Part shown: positions 23,209-37,100 of the stretch, one piece after another
How the letters are laid out: every line of letters starts with the position of its first letter
How positions within the stretch are numbered: the stretch's first letter is position 1
The notes under the pieces: generated by a model
Told to the model about the DNA's origin: nothing
Seen by the model: the letters and a program-made list of their open reading frames with translations, nothing else
Database searches by the model: none
NCBI GenBank assembly: GCA_021442155.1
Contig: CM038220.1
Location: 76,495,817-76,559,816, forward strand
Source: Cymbidium sinense
Lineage: Eukaryota > Streptophyta > Magnoliopsida > Asparagales > Orchidaceae
Length of the DNA stretch: 64,000 nucleotides
Reading direction: 5' to 3'
Translations under genes and position numbers: made by a program

Positions 23209-23670
23209 TGTGGTGAGTTTTATTCTTATCTTCATCTATCTTTTGGAAAGGATAGATGAAAACAAAAATATATATCACTGCTTGTTGGGACACCATGTAG
23301 ATCCACAGATGTTCTTATTAGGGTGATCGAGTATGATATTAAGGAATAGTGTACTATCTTGAGAGACAGAAGTCACTATCCTACGATGGACCTAATCACA
23401 TCAATAAGGACTCCTAAGGACTATGGATCTTCATATGTACTAGAGATTCTTCCCTACTTTACATGAAAAAGTAAAGTAGGGTTTATTTTAAACCAGGTTC
23501 GTTAAGTTTCCTATGGAGGCAAGCCACCATAGTTAATTACATCATAAGGAATGAGATTTCAAAGATAGGACTATCAATCAATTAGTTTATTTTTAGAAGA
23601 TCAAGTGGGATTGATCAAAAGGAGGGATTTATTATCAAAGCCAAAGTAAGATAAGTAGTGATGTTTATGA
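23209..23670 (-). mobile_element. 3' end of long LTR (5' LTR remnant of the deleted element)
   Basis: On the plus strand it begins TGTGGTGAG, the inverse of the LTR 3' end. It contains the perfect U5 stem-loop (23,452-23,481) and the blocks found near F1 5,590-6,080. It is truncated at about 23,670 by copy F2. With the PBS and leader at 20.6-23.2 kb it forms the 5' end of a second minus-strand element. Confidence 0.7.
23452..23481 (-). other. Conserved U5 stem-loop (best copy)
   Basis: CCCTACTTTAC and GTAAAGTAGGG are perfect 11-bp complementary arms around an 8-base loop ATGAAAAA. They lie 243 bases inside the LTR end at 23,209. Confidence 0.6.
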
Positions 23671-24109
23671 TACTATTGACCACATTTTAGAATGAGCTCT
23701 CAACCCCTCCATCTTAGATATAAGACTCTTTTGCTAAGAGTTCCTTAGTCTTAAGATACTTCTAGTGATTAGGTGACACTTAACCTAACCCTAGAGACTT
23801 AGAAGAGTTAGCCATAGGAATACGCTATGCCTTAGAAAATTTTTCCTTCTCTATAGCTTGAACCAAATCCTTCTCTCTTCAAGTCAAACTCCAAATCCAA
23901 ATCAGCCTCAAATTCAAATCAACTTCAATTCCAAAACAAACCTTAAATCAATTCCAATGTATTTTCTCAAATCATGAATCAATTCTAAATAATTGAATCT
24001 CATGATTAAATTCCAAATTCAAAAATCTTTCTTAAGTCACTTTGATTCCATCTTATGGACTTCACCCAAATCAAATCCAAATCAACTCAAAGTCAAAAGA
24101 TTTTTTTTT

Positions 24110-24570
24110 TCTCACAACCCATTTATATTCTCATTCATATTCACAAATATAAATGAAATATAAATTCAAATAACCAAAACTAAATTCAAAACTCAAGTCC
24201 AAATCTAAAATCCTTCCTAAACCCCTATGGATTTCACCTTTTGTTAACCCAAATCAAATTCAATCTACTTCAAATTCTAAGTACTTTTTCATAACCCATT
24301 TATATCCTCATTTATATTCACAAATACAAATGAAATATAAATTCTAATAACCAAAATAAATTCAAAATTTAAATCCAAATCCATTCAAACTCCAACCTAA
24401 ACTCTTTCAACATAAATCCTTGAACTCCTTCAAATCAAAGTCAAATCAATTCGAGTTCAAGAAATTTTCTCATAACTCATTTATATTCTTATTTATATTC
24501 ACAAATATAAATGAAATATAAATTCAAATATCCAAAACCAAATTCAATACTCAAACCTAAATCTACCCTA
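24110..24570 (+). repeat. AT-rich subrepeats of about 180 bp with internal palindrome (F2)
   Basis: Three units begin near 24,118, 24,298 and 24,478. Each contains CATTTATATTC...CACAAATATAAATGAAATATAAAT, a self-complementary AT-rich block, embedded in unrelated-looking Lys/Phe-free AT-rich filler. The same subrepeat occurs in other LTR copies: inverted at 37,070-37,320 and 50,690-51,310, and direct at 38,280-38,900 and 47,020-47,640. Confidence 0.6.
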
Positions 24571-25059
24571 AAACCAAACTCATGATTCAATCAATTCTTC
24601 AATCATCAAACCAAAACTAAATTCTAAACTCTCAAACTCAATCATCCTTTGAACTTGAAATTGTCAAATGAATCAAAACCCATTTGACTCCAAATCACTT
24701 GTAAATAGATTTATATTTCAATCATAAGTCCATATGTGAGTTCAACCAAACTTGAATAAAGCCTTGATCTAGTCAATTGACCTATTTAGGCTCACTTGAC
24801 CTAAAGTGACCCAAAATACTTTATTGAGCCAAATTCTAATCCTACCCAAATTGGATTGAACTAAGCCCACCTAAGCCTCACATTATGAGAAACAATCATC
24901 ATGAGATGATCAATCACTCAAATTGGGTCAAACCAAGTCAAACCTAAGGGTTGACCAAGTCAACACTTAGCCAAAATGAAACCTAAACTAACCAAAATCC
25001 ACCATAGGCCAAATTGATTGAAACCATTGATCAAAACTAATTCATGATCGACGTTTGAA

Positions 25060-25600
25060 CTTGACCAAGTCATAATTTGAGCCTAACGCTAATTGGCCAC
25101 TTTGACAAGTTGACCCAACTTGACCTAAAAAAGTCAAAATGTGTCAAATCTTGATCTAAGTCAAATTGATTGCAACCAATGGTCAAATTCATTCTAAACC
25201 ATTTATTGAACATGACCAAAGCCTCAATTGGCCAACTAGACCCAACCTAATTGAACCCAACTTGACCTAGAAGGTCAAATTGAACCAAAATCAAATCAAA
25301 TCAATTGATTGAAACCAAAAGGTTACAACATATTTCAAATGACCAACCAAACCTAAACCAACCAATGGGTCAAATGGGTCAAATTGGTCAACTTGACCCA
25401 TTTGACCTAATTGAAATCAAATGAACCAAATATAAATCATATTGAACCAAACCAATGATGCCAACACATTTTGTCATCATATGAACTTAACCCTTGGTTT
25501 GACCCAATTTGACCAATTGGTCAACTTGACTTGTTGACCCATTTAGGCCAAAATGGGTCAACATGAACCAAATGATATCAAATCAACTCCAAATTCTTTG
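25060..25600 (+). promoter_or_regulatory. W-box-like field, copy F2
   Basis: Repeated TTGACC, GGTCAA and TTGACT words occur at very high density, including the inverted set 'gtcaaatgggtcaaattggt' followed by 'caacttgacccatttgacc' near 25,372-25,410. It is equivalent to 50-430. Confidence 0.35.
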
Positions 25601-28600
25601 AAATTTGGACCAAACTAATTTCAAACTAATCTAAATCGCCCAAAGTGAAATTAAAGCCAAATGACCATTTCACTAGGTGGGTAACCCATGGCCAATTCCA
25701 CTTAGAATTTGATCATATCCTTTTCATGGCCACTTGGCACTCTCTCTTAGTAGACCAAGTGGACATGAGTGTGGTGCACATGACCCAATGGATTTGGGTT
25801 AGCCAAACCACCACCCAATATGAAAGTCTCCACTTGGGATCACTCCTCCACTCAAATGAGCACATGGAAGCTACCCACTCCTCTGCCAAAATTGAATCAT
25901 TTGAAGCTAAAAAATGGCCTAACCAACTCACTTTATTGGATCAATTTGATCAAAATGGAAAACACCTCTCGATCCTTGTGGGGAGTTATACTCCCCTAAT
26001 TTCACTTGAATTGAGATCACCACACAATTGAGCTTAGGGAACTCATAGTAAGCTTCTTCAAGTTCCTCTAAGCTTCCTAAAGCACTTCCCATTTCTCCAT
26101 TCTGCTTCTTCAAGCCAAAAATAGGGGAGGTAGGAAGGATTTCCACTTTGCTCAATTCACTACCATAGCTCAATTCCTCCTACAAGCACCTTCAAAGGAC
26201 TCAATCGAGCTCACCCAAGTCTTTATACAAGCTTCCAAGGCATGGGAGGGAGAAGCTAGACCAAAGTCGCAAGCCTAGGAGGAGGAGTTTGGCCAATTAG
26301 AGGATCTACTCAACCTCAAGCCTTCAAACCTTCAACGTGGCTTCACACCACTGACAAAGCTACCTCGACGGTGGGAGTGCTGATAGCCTGTGGTACTATT
26401 CAAAATTGAGTTTAGGCTTAATTTTCTTTGGTCCATTGTGAAGGAAAGTGTGACCTTAAGTGAAGTTTACCGTTAGATGTCTTGCTTATCTCTTCTTGAT
26501 GGTGTGTGATCAATCCTTACTCAATCCGAGCACAATCTAGCTCAGATCAAGCCCTGCGGATGATCGCCATCTCCAATGACAAGGAGTGGATGAATCATGG
26601 ACCATCCATCCGATGTATTTTGGATGGACAATTTTGATTAAAACATGTGAGACCGCTATTTAATCCCTTTAATACCAAGTTTGATCTTGACCAATCTTTG
26701 ATCGACGGTCAAGGAAAGTCATGGCCGAAAAGCCGATGTGATAACTTAAATAACCAATCTGATCATGTCACATGGAAAGCGCATGCTGCATCAATGGTCC
26801 ACATGGCGCCAATGGGATTAGTTATATAATTAGGCTATTTAATTATTCCCTAATCAAAGAAACTTTAAAATTACATAACTAAATGTAAAGAAATCATAAA
26901 AATACAAACTCAAATGCATTTTGAAGATATTTCAAAGGGGAATAATATAAAATTAAGTTTAATTGATTTTGAATAGTAAATTTCATGCAATTTTAGTTTT
27001 ATTGGGAATGTAATTATGTTAATTACACCCTAATTATTCCATTGATTAATTCCAAACTCGTATGTTTGGGATGACTTCGCCTCTCTAATTTTTTTTTTTT
27101 ATTAATGGTTTAATTAAGGGGATTGCTTGATTCACTCATAATCACTATCTTAATTAATTAAATGATTAATTGACTATTAAATAGTAATAAATTCATTAAT
27201 TAAGTTTGCTAATTACCTTAGAACATTGAATGGACTTAGGAATGAGATTATGAGTTCTCTCCCAAATCTTTTCCCTATGTTTATTTCATTTGGATAAAAA
27301 TCTTATTAAGGTGCAAATTAATTAAATAGTTTAATCACTTTATTAAATGGCTTAATCAATCAAAGTTTTAAAATCAATTCAATTTTTAATCAATTCCTTC
27401 TTGGGTAGATGCTTAGGTGTTCAATAACCTAAGTAGCTTAAGGAAATCATATCTAACCCATATGTGTGGGAAGGGTTATGAAAGTACTTAAATTAAACCG
27501 TTTTGCTTAATTAATCATTAATTATGAGCCAAATGCATTAGGCCCCTCTTTTTCTTAGGTGCATTGCTGATTTAAATTCTTTGTGATTTTATGTCATTCA
27601 TTGGCTCATAATTATTTGGTTAAATATGTTAAAGTGGTGTGTAAGGGTAATTAATGGGCTTAATGTACACCTTAACCTAAACAATAAAATAAATCTAATG
27701 GTTCTAAAATTAAACTAAAACAACATACACATGTGGGAGATGGGTTAGGATTAGCAAACTTTCTCACATTTCTTAAATTCAAACTCAAAAACAAATCAAA
27801 ATTTCCTTTAAACAATTTGATTCACTTTAAATGATCTTATTCCATAGTATTATCTTTAGGAATTAATTAAGGTGAATGAAATTATATGCTTACATTACTT
27901 AATTTTTTTTCCTAGCATGGTAAATATGTATGACATATGAAAATCATGCATTCATACCTTTTGAAAAATAAAAATTAAAATGAAATATTTTCTTTATGTC
28001 AAATTGCATGTTTTGGCTAAAGTAAGAATATGAATGACTATTATCACTATTAAATCAAAAATTATTTTCAAAACCTATACACCAAACATTACAAATGAAA
28101 TGTATGCTACTTATAATTGTTTATAAGCTTGCATGTGAGTATAATATAAAGATGTGCATTATATGACTTTTCCTTATGTTCACTTTTAACATAGTTTTGA
28201 ATAGGATTTGTAAAGTGTATAGTTCCTTTGAAAAGAAGACAACACTTGCTTACATCCATTCCTATGTTGTCATTTAAGAGGGGCTTTCATATTTACACAT
28301 GTAAATTGCATAACCAAATCAAAACTGACAAACATAAACTTTTTGCATGATTCTTTTTTCAAGCATTTCTTTTTGTACATGCACATGTATTTAAGAAAAG
28401 TGATATATTAGTCAACCCTGTGGTTGTGAGGTTTTAAGTAGCCCCAAGTAGGTATCTTACACCCCTGGTGTAGGAAAATGGCACCGTACTCACTTACATC
28501 TTTAATACATGTAAATGTGCATGAATAATAGATAAAATAACCCCTTTTTTCTACTTAACAAAATCATGCATACATGAAACATTCCAAAATTTTCCTAAAA

Positions 28601-29574
28601 AAACATCATTGAGGTGTGCTATATATTTCCATTTGCATGTATAGATATGCTTAGGATCATTCAATATGCATGTTACACATGTTGGAAAGAAATAAAGTGT
28701 TATGTGTTTTGTGATAGTAATTCACTTTACTTAATCTTAAAATACTTTTCTCTTTGAATAGGTTTGTTTAGAGAAAATCTAAACTTAGGATTAATTAAAA
28801 CACATAATAAAATATTCAATAAACAAAAAAAAATCACTAATGAATCTACCTTAGAAATTACTTAAGGTAGGGAGGAAAGAGAAGTTCTCTTCTCTTTTCT
28901 TCTCTTTACAACATAGTAATTAATTGTGGATTCATTAAAACCAAATCAAATCATAAAAATAAAATTAGCCAAATCAACTAAATCACATAAATGAAATCAC
29001 CCTGTAAGTTGAACTCTGCATACTTAGAAAATTCTAACCTTAAAGCCTAACTAAGACATACCACACAAACCTTAAATGACACACACAATAAGTCACCACT
29101 TCTAGTCCTATGCTAGGGCCATGCATGGTTTGATGTTTGCTTTTCTTTTATGATGTGATATTTTAATCTAGATGTTAGGGTGTATGTGCATAGACTGAAT
29201 GGTAGGATGATCTTAGTCTAACCATTGTCTTCTATAGGGGATTGTACTTAAGGGTGTTGTAATAAAAAATATAAATGCTTTTGTTGTGTAGGTTGCTTAT
29301 ACTCCTAAGCATAATCCAAAATAGGCCAGGTGGACTTGGTTACCCATGTGTGGGGTGCTAAGTCCAATTTATTCATATACATGCTTGGGATTATGTGGGG
29401 TATTTAGCTAATCTCTATTTAGCAGGTCTTAGTTAGATTTACTTTTCCCGTTTTCATGTAATTCTATAATTAGGATTTAGAATGATTGTTACGGGAGATT
29501 AGGATGAAAATTGGTCATAAGACTATGTATTATGTGCCATGTGAAGCCTTTGGAGCTACTACCTTCTAACCAAT

Positions 29575-29715
29575 TGAAAGAAGAAAGAAGAACAAAAAAA
29601 AAGAAAGAAGAAAGAAGAACAAATGAATGAAGAATGAAGACCCCCATAACATGAATTCCTTCTTGATTATAATTAATTCATTTGTAATTCAAGTTGTATA
29701 AGGGTAGAGCTAGGC
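29575..29715 (+). promoter_or_regulatory. Purine tract plus TATA-like box, copy F2
   Basis: A GAAAGAAGAAAGAAG-type A/G tract (29,575-29,637) is followed by TATAAGGGTAGAGCTAGGCT from 29,697. Spacing and orientation are as in F1. Confidence 0.3.
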
Positions 29716-30856
29716 TACCCACATTTGCCTTTTTGGATTTGTGCAGTGGAGCCCGACTTCAAAAGAAATTGTTTGATGTTTGTTTAGCTTGTGCAGTAAG
29801 ATGACATGTTTGCCTAGTTTCTTCCTTGCTTTGATGAATGGCCTAGATAATGATTAGGCTCTTAGAGAAAATAAATTTTCTATCAAACTAATCAACTCAA
29901 AATTAAAAATTACAACTCATAACCTCATTTAAAGCCTAAGTTATAAAAGAAAATAAAAATTTAATCCCTTAGTTGGATGTTGTATGTTTTCACATCAAGC
30001 ATAAAAACATCTTCTCGCTCTTGTTATGGGGCTTCCACCTATGCTAGAGAACTTGGCTTGACCTTTGAGAGCCATTGGAAACACACCTCCTTTCTTGCGA
30101 TTTTGGCCATCTAATTTCTTATGCAATATGAATCCTATATATTCAAATCAATAGTTCAAAATGAAAATAAAACATACAAAATTTGCATTAGATTTAAGTC
30201 ATTAATCATGCCTACATGATCTAGTCTCTTAAGGAGTGTGTTTAAGTGTCCTAGTTATCTTGCAAAAACATATGACTTACCAACATGTATTTAAAGTTGT
30301 AAAGGTTAGTTGGCCTCAGATTGTAAGTCCAAACAATCAGGTGGTTTATCCTCTCTTGTAGAGGTAAATCATAAACCCATTTTTCCTTAAATTTAAGTCA
30401 AGCTTTGGCCCTCGCCAAAGCCCTTTGATTTAGGTTCAGAGGTTGCTACTTCTTTTTGTGGGCCACAAGCATAAATCCTTACCTCTTAGGCATTCCCATG
30501 ATCTTGTGTCATTGAATTATAAGCCATAAATTTTTAATAAAAATTCAACTCAAATAAATAAACCACTTCAATTTTAAAGATAAAAAGCCCAACCATAGGA
30601 TAGTTTGGGATGCTTACTAGGTTTCCTAGTATCCTAAGCATCTCCAACTTATCTATCTTTGGTTTCGATAATAACTCCCTCCTCTTGATCAATCCCACTT
30701 GATCTTCTAAAATAAACCAATTGATTGATAGTCCTATCTTTGGAGACAACGATCATTTACCTTAATCAAGAGTATTCTGAAATCTCATTCCTTAGAATGT
30801 AATTAACTATGAGCTTACCTCCATAAGAAAGTTAATAAACACGGTTTAAAATAAAT

Positions 30857-30885
30857 CATGTTTTACTTTTCCATGTAAAGTAGGG
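30857..30885 (+). other. U5 stem-loop, copy F2 (left arm decayed)
   Basis: ATGTTTTAC and GTAAAGTAGGG flank a CTTTTCCAT-like loop. The right arm is intact and the left arm has mismatches. Confidence 0.35.
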
Positions 30886-31104
30886 AAGAATCTCAGTATG
30901 AAGACCCATAATCTTTATGAGTTATTATTGATTGGGTCCATTGTAGAGTGGTGACTTCTATCTTTGATAGTACACCTTCTTAATGTCCCACCCCAATAAG
31001 AATATATGGATCTATGTGGTGTCCTAGGCATATATTTTTATCTTCACCTATCTTTTCAAAGGATAAGATGAAGATGGGATTATATATTTCACCACGAGAT
31101 CTAG

Positions 31105-34100
31105 GAAGCCTAGTAAGCCCCAAAATATCATGTTTGATCTTTTATTTTGAAATTAAAGTGATTTATTTATTTGAGTTAAATTTTTATTTAGAAATCTAGG
31201 GCTTACAATTCCACAACACAAGGTCATGGAAATGCCTTAGAGGTGAGCATTTATACTTGTAGCCCACAAAGGGAAGTAGCAACCTCTGAACCAAAATCTA
31301 GGGATCTTTGGCTAGAGCTAAAGCATGATCAAAATTTAAGGTGAAGATGGGTATTTGGTTTACCTCCATAAGAGAGGATAAACCACCCAATTGTTTGAAC
31401 TTACAATCACGTGGGGGTGGCCGCTAACTAACTCCTCCAATGATTTTAAGTACATGTGGGCAAGTCATATGCTTTTGCAAGATAGCTAATTTGTTTTTTA
31501 GAAAGAGACTAAGTTTTTAACACACTCTAAGAGACTAGATCATGCAAGGCATGATTTAATGACTTAAATCTAATGCAAAATTTGTTACGTTTTATTTTTT
31601 ATTTCTGGATAGTTGATTTGACATAGGCTATGGGATTCATATGCCTAATGCATGAGAATTTGATTATATTTGAAATCAAACAAGAAGGAGGTGTATATCA
31701 TGTCTCTCAAAGGTCAAGCAAGTTCCACAAGGTGGAAGTCATCTAACAAGAGTGAAACAAGATGCATGCATGATGTGGAAACATACAACATCAAGCTAAG
31801 GGGTTGCTAAATCTTTATCTTGTTTTTATAGCCTAGCTTTAAGTGAGGTTATGAGTAATTAATTTTTTGTTTTGAGTTGATTAATTGGATAGAGAAGTTA
31901 TTTTTCCCTAAGATGCTAATTGCATCTAGGCCATTCATCAAAGCAAGGAAGAAAGCATGAAAATATGTTATTTTAATGTAATGCAACTAAACATCAAACA
32001 ATTTATAAAGCTAAGCAGAATAAGAGGTCTTTTTTTTGGTGGGATCCACCAACAAACCCAAAAACAAATTGGGTGAGCTCTACCCTTATACAACCTGGAT
32101 TATAAATAAACTAATTACAATAAAAATGGAATTCATGTTATGGGAGTCTTCATTCTTCATTTCTCCCTACCTCTTTTCTTTCTTCTTTCTTCTTTCTTCT
32201 TTCTTCTTTCTTCTTTTTTCATTTGGTTGGTTGGAAGGTGTTTGCTCTAAAGGCTTCACATGGTATATAAGACATAGTCTTGACTAATGTTCATCATAAT
32301 CCCCAAAATATTCATTCAAATCTTAATTAAAATTACATGAAAATATGAAAACTAAATCTAACTAAAACCTATATAAGATTAGCTAAACAAACCACAATCC
32401 CAAGCATGTATATGAATAAATTGGACTTAGATGGGCAAGTCCACTATTTTGAATTATGCTTGGGTATAAGCAACCACATAGCAAAAGAATTTATAATTTT
32501 ATTACAACACCCTTAAGCATAATCCCATGTGAAGACAATTGTTAGACTAAGATCACCCTACCATCCATTCTGCACTTAACATCGGACTAAAATATCACAT
32601 CACAAAATAAATAAACATCAAACCATGCACCACCTAATATAGGACTAGAAATGGTGACTTAGACAAATTTGTGCCATTTAAGGCTTTTGGTATGTCTTAG
32701 CTAGGCTTTAAGTTTAGAGTTTTGTAAGTATGAAGGGTTCAACTTAGAGTGCTTTTATTTAAGTGATTTAGTTGATTTGGTTGATTTTATTTTATGATTT
32801 TATTTGGTTTAAATGAACCTACCATAAATTACTAGTGTTGTAAAGAGAAAAAGAGAAGAGATCTTCTTTCCTCCCTAGTAATTTAAGTAAGTTCATTAGT
32901 GATTTTTTAGTGAATGACTTATTATGTGTTTTTTAATTAATCCTAGGGTAAGATTTTTCTAAACAAACTTATTCAAAGAGAAAGACATTTTAAGATTAAG
33001 TAAAGTGAATTACTAAAACACACAACACTTTATTTCTTTCCAACATGTGTAACATGCATATGGATGAACCCTAAGCATATCTATACATGAAAATGGAAAT
33101 GTTAGACAGCTTCATGATGAATGCTAGAGATGTTGCTTAAGGAAATTTGTAATGTTTCATATATGCATGATTTTATTAAGTATAAAGAGGGTTCTTTTAT
33201 CCATTAATCAAATGCACATTTACATGTATGAAAGATATATGTGATGCCATTATTTTCTAAACCATGGGTGTAAGGTACAAGACCTACTTGGGGCTACTTA
33301 AAGTCTCTGTGGTGTCAGAATAATATACCACTTTTCTTAAATACATGTGCATGCACCAAAAAAAAAGAATGGAAAAAGAATCATGCAAAAAGTTTATGTT
33401 TGTTTGTTTTGATTTGGTTATGCAATTTACATACGCAAATGTGAAGTTCGCTCTTAAAGGATAACATAGAAAGAATTTAAGTGTTGTGTTCTTTTTAAAT
33501 GAACTATACACTTTGCAAATCTATTCAAAACTATGTTAAAAGAGAAGGAAAAAGTCACATAATACACATTTTATATTATACTCACATGCAAACTTATAGG
33601 TAATTATAAGCATACCTTTCATTTGTAATATTTTATTTCTAAGTTTGGAAAATAATTTTTATTTAGTAGTGATAATAGCTATTAATATTCTTACTTTAGC
33701 CAAAATATGCAATTTGACATAAAGGAAACATTTCATTTAATTTGATTTTTCAAAAGACATGAATGCATGATTTTCATATGACATACACATTTAGCATGTT
33801 AGGAAAGAAATAAAGTGATGCAAGCATGTAATTTCATTCACTTCTTAATTACTAAAGATAATCCTATGGAATAAGATCATTTAAAGTGAATCAAATTGTT
33901 TAGAGAAATTTTTAGTTTTATTATGAGTTTGATTTGAATTTAGAAAATGTTAAAAGATTTGTTGGTCCTAACCCATCTCCCACATATGTGTGTTATTTTA
34001 GTTTAATTTTTAGAACCATTAGATTGATTTTATATTTTGTTTATGTTAAGGTGTAAATTAAGTTTATTACCCCTTACTTACACCTCCTTATAATTATTCA

Positions 34101-37100
34101 AAATAATTGTCAAACATATGATATGCACATTGAATTTAAATCGTAATGCACCCTAAGAAAGAAAGGGCTAATCACGGTTGGCTCATAATTATGATTAATT
34201 AAGCTAAGGTGTTTAATTAAGTACTTTCATAACCCTTCCCTCACATGGGTTGGATTTCCTTAAGTTTACTTAGATTGTGAACACCTAAGCATCTACCCAA
34301 GAAAGATTAAGTGATTAACTTTTTTTTAAATTTTTTTTTGAATTTGGTTAATTAAGCTATTTGATGAAATGATTAAATCATTAATCAATTTGTAAATTAA
34401 TTAAGTTTTCATTTAAATGAAATAGACTTAGGAAAAGAATTTGGAAAATGCATCTAATCTCATTCCCAAGTCTATCCCTATTCCAAGATGATTAACAAAT
34501 TTAATTAATGAATTTATCATCATTTAATTAGTTAATCATTTAATTGAAGAGAGTGATTAGAGATGAAACAAGCAATTACCTAAATTAGTCCAATAATAAA
34601 TTTCAATAAAATCATGAGGGGAGGTCATCCCACTAATTAACCCAGGAGTTTGGAATAAATTATTGCAATAAGGAATTAACATAATTACATCCATAATAAA
34701 ACTTAAATTAAGAAAATATCACTATTCAAAATCAATTAAAATTTTTATATTATTCCCCTTTGAATTATCTTTCAAATATAGTTGAGTTTGTATTTTTTGG
34801 ATTTTCTACATTTAGTTATAAATATTTGAAGTTTAATTAAGAGGTCATTCTTTAATTATATAACTAATCCAGTTGGTTCCACGTGGACCACTTGTAACAC
34901 TTTCACATGGTCCAATGATATTGGTTATTTAAGTTATCAAATCATTTTGTCGGTGGCACACGCTTTCCCTTGGATTAAAATTGAAAGGTTTGAATTAAAC
35001 CGCATTCTCTAAAATGGTTAATCGGTAGATCTAACATATATTAATCAGGATCGTCCATTCAAGATATGCAGGATGGATGGTCCATGATTCATCCCCCACT
35101 TGCGGTGGATGTGGTGCCCAGGGCTTTCACGTGAGCTTGGATTGAGCAAAGATCAAACCACACCATCAAGAAGAAGAAGGAGAAGATCCAATGGTCAATT
35201 TCACTTGAGATTATACTTTCCTTCACAAAGACCAAAAGAAAATCGAACCTCGGTTTAGATTCATACCTGGAGGCTATCATACTCCCAACCATCGAGGTAG
35301 CATTGTGGAGGCGAAGCCTGTTGAAGGTTTGAAGGCTTGAGATCAAGTGGATCCTTCTATTGGCCAAGATGAGCTCAAATTCTTACGTCATTGGTCTAGA
35401 CCTCTTCCTTGGCTTGAACACTTAGGAAACACCTTGGGTAAGCTCGATTTGGTCCTCGATGGTGCTTTCAAGACCAATTGGAGTTTGGTCTGGGAGCAAA
35501 GTGGAATTTCCAATGAGCTCCCTATTTCTTTGAAGAAATCTGAAAATGGAGAATTTAAATGAGCTTTGGAAACTTTGGGAGAGCTTGACAATGCTTCATC
35601 TGAGTTCCTATCACTTAATGAATGCAAGAGGTCAAATGAAGTGGAATTGGGGAGTATATCTCCCTTTACAAGGATCGGACAACCAAGCTTATCTCTTCCA
35701 TTTTGATCAAATTGATCACAATGAGTGAGTTTGTTAAGCCATTTTAAGCTCCACATGGTTCAGTTTGTCCTGAGGAGTGGAGTGGTGAAGTTTCCATGTG
35801 CTCATTTGAGTGGAGGAGTGATTCCATGTGGGAGGTGGGTGGAATTTTGGCCTTGGGTTGGGTTTATGACCCAAACCCATTGGGTCATATGCACCACACT
35901 TATTAATGTCCACTTAGTCCACTAAGAGGGTTCCAAGTGGCCATGAAAAGGATTTGACCAAATTCCAAGTGGAATTGGCCATATGTTACACCTTGACCTA
36001 GGGGTAAAATGGTCATTTAGCTTTGATTTCAATTTAGGCAAATTTAGAATAGTTTTAAATTGGGTTGTGCAAATTTTCAATGAATTTGGTGTTAATTTGA
36101 TATCATTTCGCTCATGTTATTTAGGTCAACAGGTTAAATGGTTGATTGACCAATTGGTCAAATTGGATCAAATTGGGTCAAGTTCATATGACCATTTGAA
36201 AAGTGTTGGCATCATTGGTTTGGGTCAATTTGGTTTATATTTTCTTTTGTTCATTTGATTTCATTTAGGTCAAATGGGTCAAGTTGACCAATTTGAATTT
36301 GACTTGACCCAATTGGTCGTCATGAGTTGGTTTAGATTTGATTGGTCATTTGAAATATTTTGCAAGCTTTAGTTTCAATCAATTTTGGTTTGGTTAAGTT
36401 TCAAGTCAATTTGACCTTTTAGGTCAAGTTGGGTTCATGATCAATTGGCTAGGTTGGGTCTAGTTCGCCAATTAAGGCTTTGGTCAAGTTCAATAATTGG
36501 TTTAGAATGAATTTGACCCATTGGTTGCAAGCAATTTTTCTTAGATCAAGATTTGACATATTTTGACTTTTTAGGTCATGTTGGCTCAATTTGGGTTAAG
36601 TGGCCAATTGGGCTAGGTTAAGCTCAAATGATGACTTGGTCATGTTCAAGCATTGATCATGAATTGGTTTTTCAATGGTTTCAATCAATTTTGGCATATG
36701 GTTGGATTTTGCTAGTTTGGGTTTCATTTTGGCTAAGTGTTGATTTGGTTTGACTGAGTGATTGATCATCTCATGATGATGCTCACAATGTGAGGCTTAG
36801 GTGGGCTTAGTTTAATCCAATTTAGGTAGGATTAGAATTTGGTTCAAAAGGGTGTTTTAGGTCACTTTGGGTCAAGTGAGCCTAAGTGGGTCAATTGACT
36901 TGATCAAGGCTTGATTCAAGTTTGGTTGAACTCACATATGGACTTATCATTGAAATATAAATCCTTTTGCAAGTGATTTGGAGTCAAATGGGTTTTGATT
37001 CATTTGACAATTTTCAAGTTCAAAGGATGAACAAGGGCTTGAGTTGGGTTTGAGTTTTTAATTTAGTTTTGGCTATTTGAATTTATATTACATTTTTATT

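Larger units (their letters stand above)
23676..31096 (+). mobile_element. Long LTR, copy F2 (subfamily A, near complete, 7.4 kb)
   Basis: It starts TTGACCACATTTTAG at 23,676, the LTR start lacking its first bases, and ends TTCACCACG at about 31,096. It contains, in order: the head block shared with 37,600-37,777 (inverted); AT-rich subrepeats (24,110-24,570); the W-box field (24,780-25,600); the segment with the 25,645-26,031 ORF, which is not conserved as protein in other copies; a moderately GC-rich part (26,330-26,800); AT-rich spacers; the purine tract and TATA block (29,575-29,715); and the U5 hairpin (30,857-30,885). No gene is present. Its head wording (ACTTAACCTAACCCTAGAGAC) groups it with copies R2 and R3. 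Confidence 0.8.

Noticed and set aside
25645..26173. Overlapping ORFs of 128, 72 and 81 codons on both strands as a possible host gene
   Set aside because: They lie within LTR copy F2. The corresponding stretches of R2 and other copies do not keep the frames, and no family motif is visible.
35089..36258. Cluster of six ORFs (up to 122 codons) on both strands
   Set aside because: They are in LTR copy R2, overlap antisense to each other, and are disrupted or different in R3 and F2.
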